A stretch of DNA of 21,837 nucleotides, taken from IMG/VR virus record IMGVR_UViG_3300033153_002570, positions 1 to 21,837 of that record. The stretch is one strand, 5' to 3'. The notes beneath the pieces were generated by a model that did not search any database, had not been told where the DNA came from, and saw nothing but the letters and a program-made list of their open reading frames with translations. How positions within the stretch are numbered: the first letter of the stretch is position 1; the number at the start of each line of letters is the position of its first letter. This document shows, piece after piece, positions 6,855 through 16,790 of the stretch. The DNA comes from a virus. The position numbers and the translations under genes were made by a program.

Positions 6855-9800
6855 ATGGCAACAGTTACCCAAGAATATATATTACAAGTAACAGCAAAAG
6901 GATTACGAGCAGTAGTTAGAGAGATTAAAGCCCTTCGTGGCGATATGTCTCAAATGACTGCGGCGGGTAATGAAGTAGCTGGTGGATTAGATAAAGCTAG
7001 TGGTGCTGCAGATAGGTATAGTAAAAAGAATAAAGGTGTTGGTAAATTAACTAATAATAATACTAAAGCCTTTTCAAAAATGCAAACAGGAATGACTTCT
7101 GGATTAGTTCCTGCTTATGCAACAGTAGCGGCCAACGTTTTTGCGTTGACAGCCGCTTTTGGCGCTTTAAGTAGGGCAGCAGATTTTGAAGTTCTAATAC
7201 GTGGTGCAGAAGAATTAGAAGCACAGACAGGTAGATCATTAGTTAACTTAGCAAAAGGTATGAAAGCAGTTACAGATGGTGCTATTAGTATGAAAGAAGC
7301 ATTGATAAGTGCTTCTATTGCTGCGTCTGCTGGTTTTGATAATTCAACTATAATACAACTAACTGAAGTCGCACGTAATGCATCTATTGCTCTAGGTAGA
7401 GATATGACCGATGCTTTAAATCGTGTATTCAAAGGTGCTATTAAAGCTGAACCAGAATTACTTGACGAATTAGGTATTATACTTAGATTAGACCCAGCAA
7501 CACGAGCATACGCTGCAAGCGTAGGTAAAGCTGTAACTGAATTAACTACATTTGAAAAGCAACAAGCCGTTGTTAATGCAGTTATTGAACAAGGACAAAC
7601 TAAGTTCGAGTTACTAAGTGATGTAGATGTTAATCCCTTAGCACAATTATCTGCTAGTTTTAGTAATCTTGTTGCAACCGCATTAGCATTTGTAAATATA
7701 CCACTTAGTCCTATTTTTTCTTTCTTTGCCGATAATATGACAGCTCTTTCAGGTGCTATGTTAGTTTTTGGTAGTACAGTTCTTAAAACGGCCATTCCAG
7801 CATTAGCTAAGTTCGGTGCAGAAGCCCAGAAAACTATTAATGAAAGTATAGCTAGAAATGCTATTCGTGCCGCAGGTACTCAAGCATTAAAAGAGTTTGC
7901 AGCAGCAGCTAAAGAATCTACAGAAGCAGTTGAAATAGTAAGACAAAAACAAGTACAATTAGTTGAAGATTTAGCAGAGGGTTCAAAGGCTGCGTTAGGT
8001 AAGTCTTTATTTGCACAAATAGAAGCAGATGCAGTTGGTGGTAAAACACGACTAGAAAGCATGCACAAAGTAGTTAAAACTACAGATCAAGCTTTAATTA
8101 ATTTACAAAAGAGACAAGATATAGGTTCCGACTCTTGGTTAAGGCAGAGAGATGCAATAGTAGATGTTAATAAATCTGCCAGAGTGGCAATAGAAACTAT
8201 AACCGGAGTTAATGCAGGATTACTTAGTCAAAATAAATACCTTGCAATGGGACAGCTTGCTTGGGCCAACTTTTCAACTAGAATGGGACAAGTGAAAAGT
8301 GCTGGTATTGAAGGATTTTTTAAAGGTCAAGAAGGTGGGTTACTAAAGTTAATCCCTAATTATAAGATATTTAGGGATACATTAAATCAAACAGCTAAAG
8401 CTACAGATGCAATTGGTTTTGCAACTAAAACTGCGTCCAAAGGAATATTTTTACTTACAGGTGCTTTTGGTGGGCTTTTAAAAGCTATACCTCTTATTGG
8501 TCAATTATTAGTAGCTTTTACATTATTAAAAAATGTAGTAACTTGGGTACTTGATTTATTTAGAGATGTTGACGCATTAGAAGCATTTAATGATGCAATT
8601 GAAAATTCCGAAAGTTCTGCAGATGTAGCTAATAAAGCTTTTAATAGATATAATAAAACACTTAAGAATTTACCAGATACAGTAGATAATATAACTACTA
8701 AAACTACATTATTAAAAAATTCAATAGGAGGGTTAACAAGTGCATTAGAAGAACTAATTGAAGCAGCGCCAGAAGAGTTTGGAATATTAGATGCTATAGT
8801 AGATGTTACTTGGTTTGGTCAATTAGACAATTTTAAAGATGCATTAGAAGGACAAGCGGAAGCTCTACAAAAAATTGATGATCCTAAAATTAATAAATTT
8901 TTAGAAGAATTAGGGGAGATAGAAGAACTTACTGGAAAGGAAGCTTTAGTAGCTGCAAAGAGGTTATCTGTACTTGAAAAAGAACTTAATAAAACAGCAC
9001 AAACTGCATTTGAAGCTAATGAAGCTATAAAGAAAACATTTGAAGCACTGGGAAAAGCTATAGATGATACAACAGCTAAATTACCCAAGTTAACAGCTTC
9101 TCAGTCTACACTAATAGCACTTAATGATATATTACTTAGAACTGCAGATGGAGCGGTATCACTAGATCAACTAGCTTCATCTTTTGCAAACTTATCAGAT
9201 GCTCAAGCATCTACTCTAGGTATTTCAGGTCTAGTAGAGGGTTTATCTGCGCTGGCTTCCAATACTCAAACAGCTACTAAGGAAATTCAAAAATTAAAGA
9301 AAGAATTAGAAGAAGAAAAAGGATTTGGTATTTTAACTTCTAATGATGCAACAGAAGAAGCATTACAAGCAAAAATAGAACAGTTAGAGGGCAATGTACT
9401 AGCCAATAGAAGAACTTCATCTTTACTTGTTTCTGATATAAATATTAAAGTACAAGAACAAGTTGATATATTAGCTAAAGTAGAAGCAGCTACTTTAAAT
9501 ATTGCTAAGATACGTGCACGTGCTGCATTTGACTTATCTGCACCTAATTTATTACTACAAGATAGATTACAATTATTAAGTTCTTTAGCAGATGCAGAAA
9601 AAGATTTCTACGATACTTTATCATCACAATCTAGTCAAAGAATTACTGATTTAGAGAATGAAAGTAAAGCATTAGAAACTGCATTAGCTAAGTCAAGAAG
9701 AGTTACAAGTACACCAGAAGATGTTCCTACTCCACCAGAAGCAGCAAAAAATGTATTAGGTGCAGATGAAATATTAGCTAAAGAAGCTCGTATAAGTACT

Positions 9801-12800
9801 ATAGCTGGTGAAAGAATTAGGCATGAAAATAATATACTTAAAAATCAGCAAGCTGCATCTAAGGTTTATCTTAGCTTATTGAAAGCGCAGAGAAAATCTT
9901 TATTTGAAAATGCAGAAGCTATTAGATTAGGTATTCCTGGTTTTCAAGCACTTACTAAAACTTTAAAAGAAGGTTTTGTTAAAACTTTAGAAGATTCATA
10001 CACAGCATTAGGTATTCAAAATGAAACAATGCAAGAGTTTGTGAATAAAAATCTAGAAGCTGTTAAATCAGCAGAAGCCATAAAATCACTATTTGCTTCT
10101 ATGAATTTCAAAGGTATTGATGCTGGAATAGGTAATGTGGATGCATTAGCTGATCAACATGCAGCATTAGCTAGAACTAATGAATTACTTAAGGAAACTA
10201 ATTTTACATTAGATACTAGACTTGATAAAGCTGAAATGATTAGATCTAGAGAAATAGAGGATCAACAGAAAAGAGCACAATATACAGTAGATACCCTAAG
10301 TAAAGAAGCCGAACTATCTAAATCTCAGCAAGATAAATTAGATAAAGCTAATGAAGCATTAGGTATATTAAGAACAGATAAAGCATTAACGGATGCATTA
10401 GGTAGGTCAAAAATAATGCTATATAGCGATAAATTTATTGCTAATCTTACACGCGCTAACAAATTTAAATTAGAAGACTTAAAGGTTACTAAAGCAACTA
10501 CTTTAGCAGAACATAAGTTAGAGGCACAAAGATTATTAGCTCGAGAACTTGGACTTAAAGGAATTGATAAGTTATCCGATAAAATGAAAGACTTATCTGA
10601 TGCAGCAGTAGAGTTAAAATTTGCTGAAGACTTTAAAAAAGAAGTAGAAGGGATGGTAGATGCTCTTACTCCTTTATCTGGTATACTAGATGAAATGCAG
10701 AAAGCATTTGCTAATCCAGAAATAGATAATTTTACAGCATCAATGGTTACTTTATCTAAGATAGGTAAACAAACAGGAAATAATATATCAGAAGGATTTG
10801 GAAATTTTGGTACTATTCTAGCACAAATGCAGCCAAAAATTAAGGAGGCTGGTGGTAGTATTTCTGATTTAGATGCATCAGATAAATTTAAATTAATGGA
10901 AGGTGCTTTTGGTGGCATGGCCACTGCAATGGGGGAAGGTACTAAAGCAGCTAAAATATTAACAGGAGTTACTACAGTACTAGCTACAGTTAGTGCCGCA
11001 TTAGCTATTGTAGATCAGGCAAAGGGTGGTGGTTATGAAGCCTTTGCAAAAATGGCAGCCATGGCTGCAGTTGTTGGTAGTATACTATCTGCCGCAGGGA
11101 TAGCATTTGGAAGTAGTGGTGAAGGTAGTAGTGGTGCAGATAAAGCAAAAGATGATTACACTACATCAGTTGGTTCACACGGAATAGTTGGTGGTACTAT
11201 GCAATCTAATGCACTTATAGATTCAATAGACCAACTTATCGCTGTAGATTCAGAATTATTCTCTGCAACAGAAAAGTTGCAAGTTGCGGTACGTAATTTA
11301 GATAAATCATTTAAAGTTGTTGGTGGTGCTTCCTTCTCACAAGCTGGTGATTTTGGAGATATAAATCTATTAGAAGTATTTGGGTTTAAAGAGTTTACTG
11401 ATTTTGATCCTGGATTTTTTGGTGATGAAACAACTAGTGCTGCTTTAATAGGTTCTGGTTTAAAGCTTGGAGCAAGTATAGAATTTGTGGGGGATACGAT
11501 TGCTGGAACATTAGAAGATGTTAATCTATTTCTATTACAAATGATAACTGAAACTGATAGTGGATTCTTAGGTTTTGGTGGGGGTACAGATACAACATTA
11601 TTTTTAGCCACGAGAAAAGCTGGCGATAGACTTACAACTGCATTAGATGAAGCATTTTCAAGTACTTTAAATGTATTAATTGGTTTATTTAATACTTTAG
11701 GGGGTGGAAACACAGACTTAAGTGCATTATTTTCTGGTGTAGATGATATTGATATTGATACTACAAAATTAGAGTTAGTTGGTAAGACGGCAGAAGAGCA
11801 AGGTGAAATAATAGCAGCTTTCTTCTCCAACTTAAGTAATGAAGTTGTGGGTAGTGTACTCCCTTGGGTAACCAATTTTACCCAGGCTGGAGAAGAATTA
11901 ACTGATACATTATTAAGATTAACTACGCAGTCTGTAATACTACAGAATGCGTTAGATACTGTTGATTTTAATTTTAGAGACTTAGTGGGTGATATTGATT
12001 CTAGTGTTGCAGAGGGTATAAGTTTACTTATTGTAACTGCATGGCAAGATGCTTTAATTGGCAACTTTCCAAATCCAGAAGCATTTAATAGTGTATTTGA
12101 GCAGTTCTCACAAACTTTATGGTCAGAATCTGAATTAGCTCAAATAGCTTTAACTAATGCACAAGAAACACTTGGTAGAGGTATTGGTGAATTAACTGCT
12201 CAAGTAACAGATATTGGATTTTCTACTTTAGCAACCACACTAAGTGCAGATATAAATGCGATTGATTTTAGGGCATTTGTAGATTCAGCTAAAGCAGTTG
12301 GAGCATTTGAAGGTGTTGAAGGAGCAGATTTATTTGCTACTGTTATTAAGGTTGGCGCAGCTATAGGAATAATTGAAGATTCTCTAAGTGACTTAGATGA
12401 TGCATTAAGTAGCTTTGATAATGATATACTAAGACAAATACAGTTATTTGGATTACTTGGTAAAGAATTAGATAATTTACAATTAGATTTTGAGTTAGCT
12501 GATACATTAAAAGACGCTAGGGAATCTGGTGGTAATATAGAACAAGTAGAACAGTTATTTGGATTACGTAGACTTGCAATAGTAAAAGAGTTTAATCAAG
12601 AAATTGTTGATTTATTAAAAGATGGTTTCGACAGTGTTGCTGATTCAATGTTGACCGTTGTCAAAGGCTTTTCAAATTGGAATGAAGTAGTATTCCAAGG
12701 TCTAAAAGTAGATAAAATGTTTAATAATCTAGTAGATAGTTTAAAAGCTACTTCAATAGACTTTTCTGCTTTTACAGATAACGTAGTAGATATGCAAGAT

Positions 12801-13805
12801 GCAATTAATTTTGAGGAATTATTTGGTTCTCTAGTATCCTTCAGTGACATAGTTCCTGATAAAGAGGATATTGCTGGACAAATACAATTAGTTGAAGATT
12901 TAAAAGACGCAGTTATTGATAGATATAATATAGAAAAAGCAGCTATGGAAGATATAAAAACTCTTTCTATAGATATTCAAGGTTTCTTAAGAGATCTGAA
13001 CTTTTCAGATATTTCTCCACTAACTAACGCTGAGCAATTAGATTTAGCTATAAGTAGGTTTGACAAAAACTTTACTGATGTATTTTCAACAGATACAGCT
13101 GTATCTGAAAAAGCACGTGGAGATTTATTAGATAGTGCAGATTTACTACTTAATTTATCAAGTGAGTTCTTTTCAATTGGACCACAGTTTCAAGCAATAT
13201 TTGATACTGTAATAGGTAAGCTAGAGGCAGTAGATGAAGATATATTAGAAAAATTAGGTCTGTCCGATGAAGCATTAGCTACAGAAGAACAAACTAATAT
13301 ATTATCTGATTTACAGCAACAAACTATTGATCAGTTAAGTGTATTAGAAACAGTACTAACTGAATTAGATACACAAAATACTGAATCTTTAAATTATGAA
13401 ATTGAAAATCTAGGAATAGAAGTAACTACACACTTAGATTTTATTACTGATAAGTTACAAGCTTTAAATGACACTACATGGATACCAATACTTAATGCTT
13501 TAACTAATATGAATTCATTTGCAACTGGAACTCCAGAGGTTCAATTCAATCAAATAGCTCAGATTCATCAAGGCGAAATGATAGTTCCAGCTGCACAAGC
13601 AGAATTTATTAGAGATTCAGAAGCAGTAACAGTTACTTCAACTACTAATACTAATAATGATGAAGTAGTTGCTGCTATACAAGTATTAACAGATGTATTA
13701 GCAATTACACAGGAAGAGCTTGTAGATAAAGGCGAAGAAATTAGAACTGCTACTACAAATAGTAATAATATAATCACAACACCAACATTGAGGAGAATAG
13801 TATAA
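6855..13805 (+). CDS. Tape measure protein
   Basis: 2316-residue protein that sets tail length and is probably ejected ahead of the DNA. It begins directly after the chaperone stop. The N-terminal 60 residues (VTAKGLRAVVREIKALRGDM and the following helix) are typical of tape measures. Hydrophobic stretches lie at about 83-105, 278-312, 530-570 and 1367-1418 and may help cross the cell envelope. Between and after them are long charged helical regions with no enzyme motif that I recognise. Near the C-terminus SFATGTPEV and IHQGEMIVPA (about 2220-2245) match the FATGG...GE..VP-type end common in tape measures. At about 0.15 nm per residue the predicted tail is near 350 nm, roughly twice T5 (pb2, 1219 aa). 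Long minus-strand frames inside it are shadows. Confidence 0.93.
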   Translation: MATVTQEYILQVTAKGLRAVVREIKALRGDMSQMTAAGNEVAGGLDKASGAADRYSKKNKGVGKLTNNNTKAFSKMQTGMTSGLVPAYATVAANVFALTAAFGALSRAADFEVLIRGAEELEAQTGRSLVNLAKGMKAVTDGAISMKEALISASIAASAGFDNSTIIQLTEVARNASIALGRDMTDALNRVFKGAIKAEPELLDELGIILRLDPATRAYAASVGKAVTELTTFEKQQAVVNAVIEQGQTKFELLSDVDVNPLAQLSASFSNLVATALAFVNIPLSPIFSFFADNMTALSGAMLVFGSTVLKTAIPALAKFGAEAQKTINESIARNAIRAAGTQALKEFAAAAKESTEAVEIVRQKQVQLVEDLAEGSKAALGKSLFAQIEADAVGGKTRLESMHKVVKTTDQALINLQKRQDIGSDSWLRQRDAIVDVNKSARVAIETITGVNAGLLSQNKYLAMGQLAWANFSTRMGQVKSAGIEGFFKGQEGGLLKLIPNYKIFRDTLNQTAKATDAIGFATKTASKGIFLLTGAFGGLLKAIPLIGQLLVAFTLLKNVVTWVLDLFRDVDALEAFNDAIENSESSADVANKAFNRYNKTLKNLPDTVDNITTKTTLLKNSIGGLTSALEELIEAAPEEFGILDAIVDVTWFGQLDNFKDALEGQAEALQKIDDPKINKFLEELGEIEELTGKEALVAAKRLSVLEKELNKTAQTAFEANEAIKKTFEALGKAIDDTTAKLPKLTASQSTLIALNDILLRTADGAVSLDQLASSFANLSDAQASTLGISGLVEGLSALASNTQTATKEIQKLKKELEEEKGFGILTSNDATEEALQAKIEQLEGNVLANRRTSSLLVSDINIKVQEQVDILAKVEAATLNIAKIRARAAFDLSAPNLLLQDRLQLLSSLADAEKDFYDTLSSQSSQRITDLENESKALETALAKSRRVTSTPEDVPTPPEAAKNVLGADEILAKEARISTIAGERIRHENNILKNQQAASKVYLSLLKAQRKSLFENAEAIRLGIPGFQALTKTLKEGFVKTLEDSYTALGIQNETMQEFVNKNLEAVKSAEAIKSLFASMNFKGIDAGIGNVDALADQHAALARTNELLKETNFTLDTRLDKAEMIRSREIEDQQKRAQYTVDTLSKEAELSKSQQDKLDKANEALGILRTDKALTDALGRSKIMLYSDKFIANLTRANKFKLEDLKVTKATTLAEHKLEAQRLLARELGLKGIDKLSDKMKDLSDAAVELKFAEDFKKEVEGMVDALTPLSGILDEMQKAFANPEIDNFTASMVTLSKIGKQTGNNISEGFGNFGTILAQMQPKIKEAGGSISDLDASDKFKLMEGAFGGMATAMGEGTKAAKILTGVTTVLATVSAALAIVDQAKGGGYEAFAKMAAMAAVVGSILSAAGIAFGSSGEGSSGADKAKDDYTTSVGSHGIVGGTMQSNALIDSIDQLIAVDSELFSATEKLQVAVRNLDKSFKVVGGASFSQAGDFGDINLLEVFGFKEFTDFDPGFFGDETTSAALIGSGLKLGASIEFVGDTIAGTLEDVNLFLLQMITETDSGFLGFGGGTDTTLFLATRKAGDRLTTALDEAFSSTLNVLIGLFNTLGGGNTDLSALFSGVDDIDIDTTKLELVGKTAEEQGEIIAAFFSNLSNEVVGSVLPWVTNFTQAGEELTDTLLRLTTQSVILQNALDTVDFNFRDLVGDIDSSVAEGISLLIVTAWQDALIGNFPNPEAFNSVFEQFSQTLWSESELAQIALTNAQETLGRGIGELTAQVTDIGFSTLATTLSADINAIDFRAFVDSAKAVGAFEGVEGADLFATVIKVGAAIGIIEDSLSDLDDALSSFDNDILRQIQLFGLLGKELDNLQLDFELADTLKDARESGGNIEQVEQLFGLRRLAIVKEFNQEIVDLLKDGFDSVADSMLTVVKGFSNWNEVVFQGLKVDKMFNNLVDSLKATSIDFSAFTDNVVDMQDAINFEELFGSLVSFSDIVPDKEDIAGQIQLVEDLKDAVIDRYNIEKAAMEDIKTLSIDIQGFLRDLNFSDISPLTNAEQLDLAISRFDKNFTDVFSTDTAVSEKARGDLLDSADLLLNLSSEFFSIGPQFQAIFDTVIGKLEAVDEDILEKLGLSDEALATEEQTNILSDLQQQTIDQLSVLETVLTELDTQNTESLNYEIENLGIEVTTHLDFITDKLQALNDTTWIPILNALTNMNSFATGTPEVQFNQIAQIHQGEMIVPAAQAEFIRDSEAVTVTSTTNTNNDEVVAAIQVLTDVLAITQEELVDKGEEIRTATTNSNNIITTPTLRRIV

Positions 13806-13806
13806 T

Positions 13807-15495
13807 ATGTCAACACATGCAGCATTTAGTGATGCTTGGCTAGCGGCTGATAATCATAAAATTATTCTAGTAGAGTTAGAATACCACGATGGAGAAAGTA
13901 TGAAGATGTTTTACTTTAGTAATCATCCTTATACTACTTCTCCGGGTGAGGCTGCAATTAATTCCTTAGGAGAAGTATTAACAAATATAGCTTATGAAGA
14001 TATATTAACTAATATTCCAATAATTACTTCAAGTATTGATAATTCGGATGCTATAGGTGCATTAGATGTTTTAAATACTGATGGAGAATTTGATGAACTT
14101 ATTAATTTTTCTTGGGTAGGGCATACTGTAAGAATATATATGGGTGAACCTAGTTGGCCTAGAAGTGCATTTGGAATTATATTAGATGGAATAACTAGTA
14201 AAATAACTTCTACACAACAACATAAAATTATTATGGAAATTAGAGACAAACAAGAAATACTAAATGTTCCAGCTCAAAATGATAAAATAACTAGTAGTTA
14301 TGTAGAAGATTTATTAAATGCTGCTGCCCCTACTTTTGTTGGGGATATTTCTGGAACTAGGGATACGGAGGATAGGGCATATTCTGTTCCTAATAGGGTA
14401 ATACCTGAAGGAGTAATAAATAATAATATACCTATATGCTTAGGTAAAGTTTTTAATATTAGTCCAATAATGATTGATTCATTTAATCATGTGTATTTGA
14501 TACATGAAAAAAGTATTAAAGAAGTTACAGAAGTACGTGCAGATGGTGTAGCATTAGCAAATAATCAGTATGAATTAGCATTAAGCATAGATAATGGTGA
14601 TGGAGTTACAGGTTCTGCAATAAGGTTACTTGATCACCCACACAGTACACAAATAACTTGTGATGTGGTTGGATGTATTGATAGAGGCACTGGGTATTTA
14701 GAAGATACTACTATAGTACCTTATAGTACTGCTCATTTAGTAGAATGGTTAGTACTAGAAAAAACAAGTTTAACAAATGAGGATATATGTTATCCTTGTT
14801 TTGATATTAATGGAGAAACACCTTTTGCAAATACTTATCCATTAGGTTTATATGTTGATCCGCATACAGAACCTATTGTACAAGAACTTATAAAACAAAT
14901 AGTATCTTCTTCCGGTGGTTATCATAGAATAAATAATATTAGTAAACTACAAATTAAAGTAATACTAGAGCCTAAGGGATTAACACCAGATTTTTATATT
15001 AGTACTGATAGTGTTGAACAACATGGATTCACTATAGGTGATATGGAAAATCCTGTAAATAGTATGAGGTTTGGATATAAAAAGAATTGGACAATACAAG
15101 ATGAATCTAGTATTGCAGGTACTGTTGTAGAAGCAGAAGACGAATTAAATCTTGTACATAGTTATACTACTGAATTTTCAGAAGTAATAGGGGATAATAA
15201 TACATTATTTGCAGAAGATCAATATCCTATACCTACTGATAATGAATTATTTCCCACTTTATTTTGGGATGTAATTAATACACAAACTGAATTAGTTAGA
15301 AGATTGGCAATTAGACAAAAGAAACGCTTTGTATATAAGCTTAAAACTACAACATCTCCTTTTACTTATAATATAGGAGATATAGTAAATATTAAATATC
15401 CTAGATATGGGTTTAAATGGGGATTAGAGGGTATGATAATAGGTATGGAACAATTTCCTACAAAAAATAGAATAAATTTAGAGGTTTGGTTATAA
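13807..15495 (+). CDS. Probable baseplate hub / tail-tip structural protein
   Basis: 562-residue beta-rich protein encoded right after the tape measure, where distal tail and hub proteins lie. Residues 1-150 form a strand-rich domain with LVELEYHDGESMKMFYFSNHPY and WVGHTVRIYMGEPSWPRSAFG (the latter about 103-123), a pattern I associate with hub-like tail proteins of other phages. The last 45 residues (YNIGDIVNIKYPRYGFKWG, then NRINLEVWL) look like the C-terminal beta-barrel found in tail hub proteins, where a GD.V....PR.G motif precedes a final strand. No lysozyme or peptidase motif is visible. The ATG at 13807 is one base after the tape measure stop, with GAGGAGA upstream. The hub role is inferred. 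Confidence 0.6.
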   Translation: MSTHAAFSDAWLAADNHKIILVELEYHDGESMKMFYFSNHPYTTSPGEAAINSLGEVLTNIAYEDILTNIPIITSSIDNSDAIGALDVLNTDGEFDELINFSWVGHTVRIYMGEPSWPRSAFGIILDGITSKITSTQQHKIIMEIRDKQEILNVPAQNDKITSSYVEDLLNAAAPTFVGDISGTRDTEDRAYSVPNRVIPEGVINNNIPICLGKVFNISPIMIDSFNHVYLIHEKSIKEVTEVRADGVALANNQYELALSIDNGDGVTGSAIRLLDHPHSTQITCDVVGCIDRGTGYLEDTTIVPYSTAHLVEWLVLEKTSLTNEDICYPCFDINGETPFANTYPLGLYVDPHTEPIVQELIKQIVSSSGGYHRINNISKLQIKVILEPKGLTPDFYISTDSVEQHGFTIGDMENPVNSMRFGYKKNWTIQDESSIAGTVVEAEDELNLVHSYTTEFSEVIGDNNTLFAEDQYPIPTDNELFPTLFWDVINTQTELVRRLAIRQKKRFVYKLKTTTSPFTYNIGDIVNIKYPRYGFKWGLEGMIIGMEQFPTKNRINLEVWL

Positions 15496-16790
15496 TGGCT
15501 AAAATAAGATTTATATTGGATAACTTTTATGATTCTGCTGCTGTTAAAGCATCTTACTTAGATAAAATGGTTTTTACTAATGTAAATGTAGGGACAGCAG
15601 CGGATACAGTAGATGTGAATACCGGTTTTACTTTCACTAGATTAGCTAATGGAATTAATCCTGTAACAGGGTATCCCGGAGTTGCAGAGAGTACTCGCAT
15701 ATTATTTGTTGCTGGAACTTTATTAGATGGTACATATTGGATGTTTGATACACCCTCTGCTGACCCTACCAAAGATTTCTATGTTTGGTATAATACAGGA
15801 GCAAGTTCTGATCCAGGTCCTGTTGGTTCTAGAACTGGTATTGAGATATCTATTCTTGTTGGGGATACCTCAGATGAAGTAGCATCTAAAACTAGAATAG
15901 CTTTAGATTTAGCTTCAGAAACAAATGGGTTTATTACCATAGATGATAATGGATTTTTCTCAACATTACCAGGCACAAATTTAAAAAATATTTCTAGATC
16001 TCAATTTGCTAGAACTGAACCGGTTGATACAGATGGAGATACTATTAATGATGATGTAGGATTTCAAGTATATGGTACCTTTTCATCGGCTAAGGATATT
16101 AGTGCAATAGTATTTGGTAGACATAATTGGCCAGAAGATACTACTTATAAGATACGTTTTTATTCTGATAATGATTATACAACTTTAATAGCTCCAGCTA
16201 TAACAGGTACTATTTCTGCATCAGATGCTGGTTCTAATTTAACTGGTTGGAATAATTTTAATTGGGGACAAGGAACCTGGGTGCCTACTGCTGAAGGAGT
16301 GGAGCCTTTTGACCCCGCTACTAATTATGTAATATGGCTAGATAAGGGGGATTATGATGATGCATGGAGTTTTAAAATAGATATAGATGCTGAAGCAGCT
16401 GTAATAGATTTCTTAGATACAGGTAGAATATTTATAGGTGATTATATAGAGCCTACTTATAACTTATCTTTTGGACATACATTACAATGGATAGAAAATA
16501 CTACACAATTTAGAACTCAAGCAGGAACTCTAAGATCAGATAGTGCTATACCATTTAGAAAGTTTACTTTCGATTTTAGCGTTATATCAGAAGCAGATAG
16601 AATAATATTACAACATAAGTTTAGGGCTGTAGGATTAAGGTTAGATTTTTACTTTTCTGCCTTCTCAGATGCTACAGATGAAGATAGAGAAATAGATTAT
16701 AGTGCCATAGCAAAGATTACTAAAGTACCTAAGTTTACTGAATTTCAATGCAGCTATTTTAAATCTAAATATGAATTGGAGGAAGTATAA
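15495..16790 (+). CDS. Tail-tip/baseplate protein, modular
   Basis: 431-residue structural protein between the presumed hub and the fibres. The start is taken as the ATG at 15495, whose A is the last base of the previous TAA; an in-frame TTG at 15486 is less likely. Residues about 80-150 (TYWMFDTPSADPTKDFYVWY, then GIEISILVGDTSDEVASKT) resemble a repeat-type module seen in tail fibre and tip proteins, here inserted near the N-terminus. The middle (about 190-300) is beta-rich with many Trp and Asp. The last 110 residues (LSFGHTLQWIENTTQF, SAIPFRKFTFDFSVISEADR, then GLRLDFYFSAFSDATD) resemble a C-terminal domain common in phage minor tail proteins. It may anchor the fibres. Exact role unknown. 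Confidence 0.5.
   Translation: MAKIRFILDNFYDSAAVKASYLDKMVFTNVNVGTAADTVDVNTGFTFTRLANGINPVTGYPGVAESTRILFVAGTLLDGTYWMFDTPSADPTKDFYVWYNTGASSDPGPVGSRTGIEISILVGDTSDEVASKTRIALDLASETNGFITIDDNGFFSTLPGTNLKNISRSQFARTEPVDTDGDTINDDVGFQVYGTFSSAKDISAIVFGRHNWPEDTTYKIRFYSDNDYTTLIAPAITGTISASDAGSNLTGWNNFNWGQGTWVPTAEGVEPFDPATNYVIWLDKGDYDDAWSFKIDIDAEAAVIDFLDTGRIFIGDYIEPTYNLSFGHTLQWIENTTQFRTQAGTLRSDSAIPFRKFTFDFSVISEADRIILQHKFRAVGLRLDFYFSAFSDATDEDREIDYSAIAKITKVPKFTEFQCSYFKSKYELEEV

Noticed and set aside
7115-7795. 226-codon minus-strand open frame inside the tape measure gene
   Set aside because: Same reasoning: low-complexity Ala/Ser-rich translation that mirrors Ala/Leu codons of the plus-strand gene.
10325-10924. 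199-codon minus-strand open frame inside the tape measure gene
   Set aside because: Shadow frame without ribosome binding site or recognisable protein pattern.
11156-12064. 302-codon open frame on the minus strand inside the tape measure gene
   Set aside because: It lies wholly within an unmistakable tape measure gene, has Ser/Pro/Asn-rich composition typical of an antisense reading of biased codons, and no SD or conserved pattern.
15486-15494. TTG start for the second tail-tip gene
   Set aside because: The ATG at 15495 gives the TAATG overlap used repeatedly in this window; TTG would need a 10-base overlap without a better SD.
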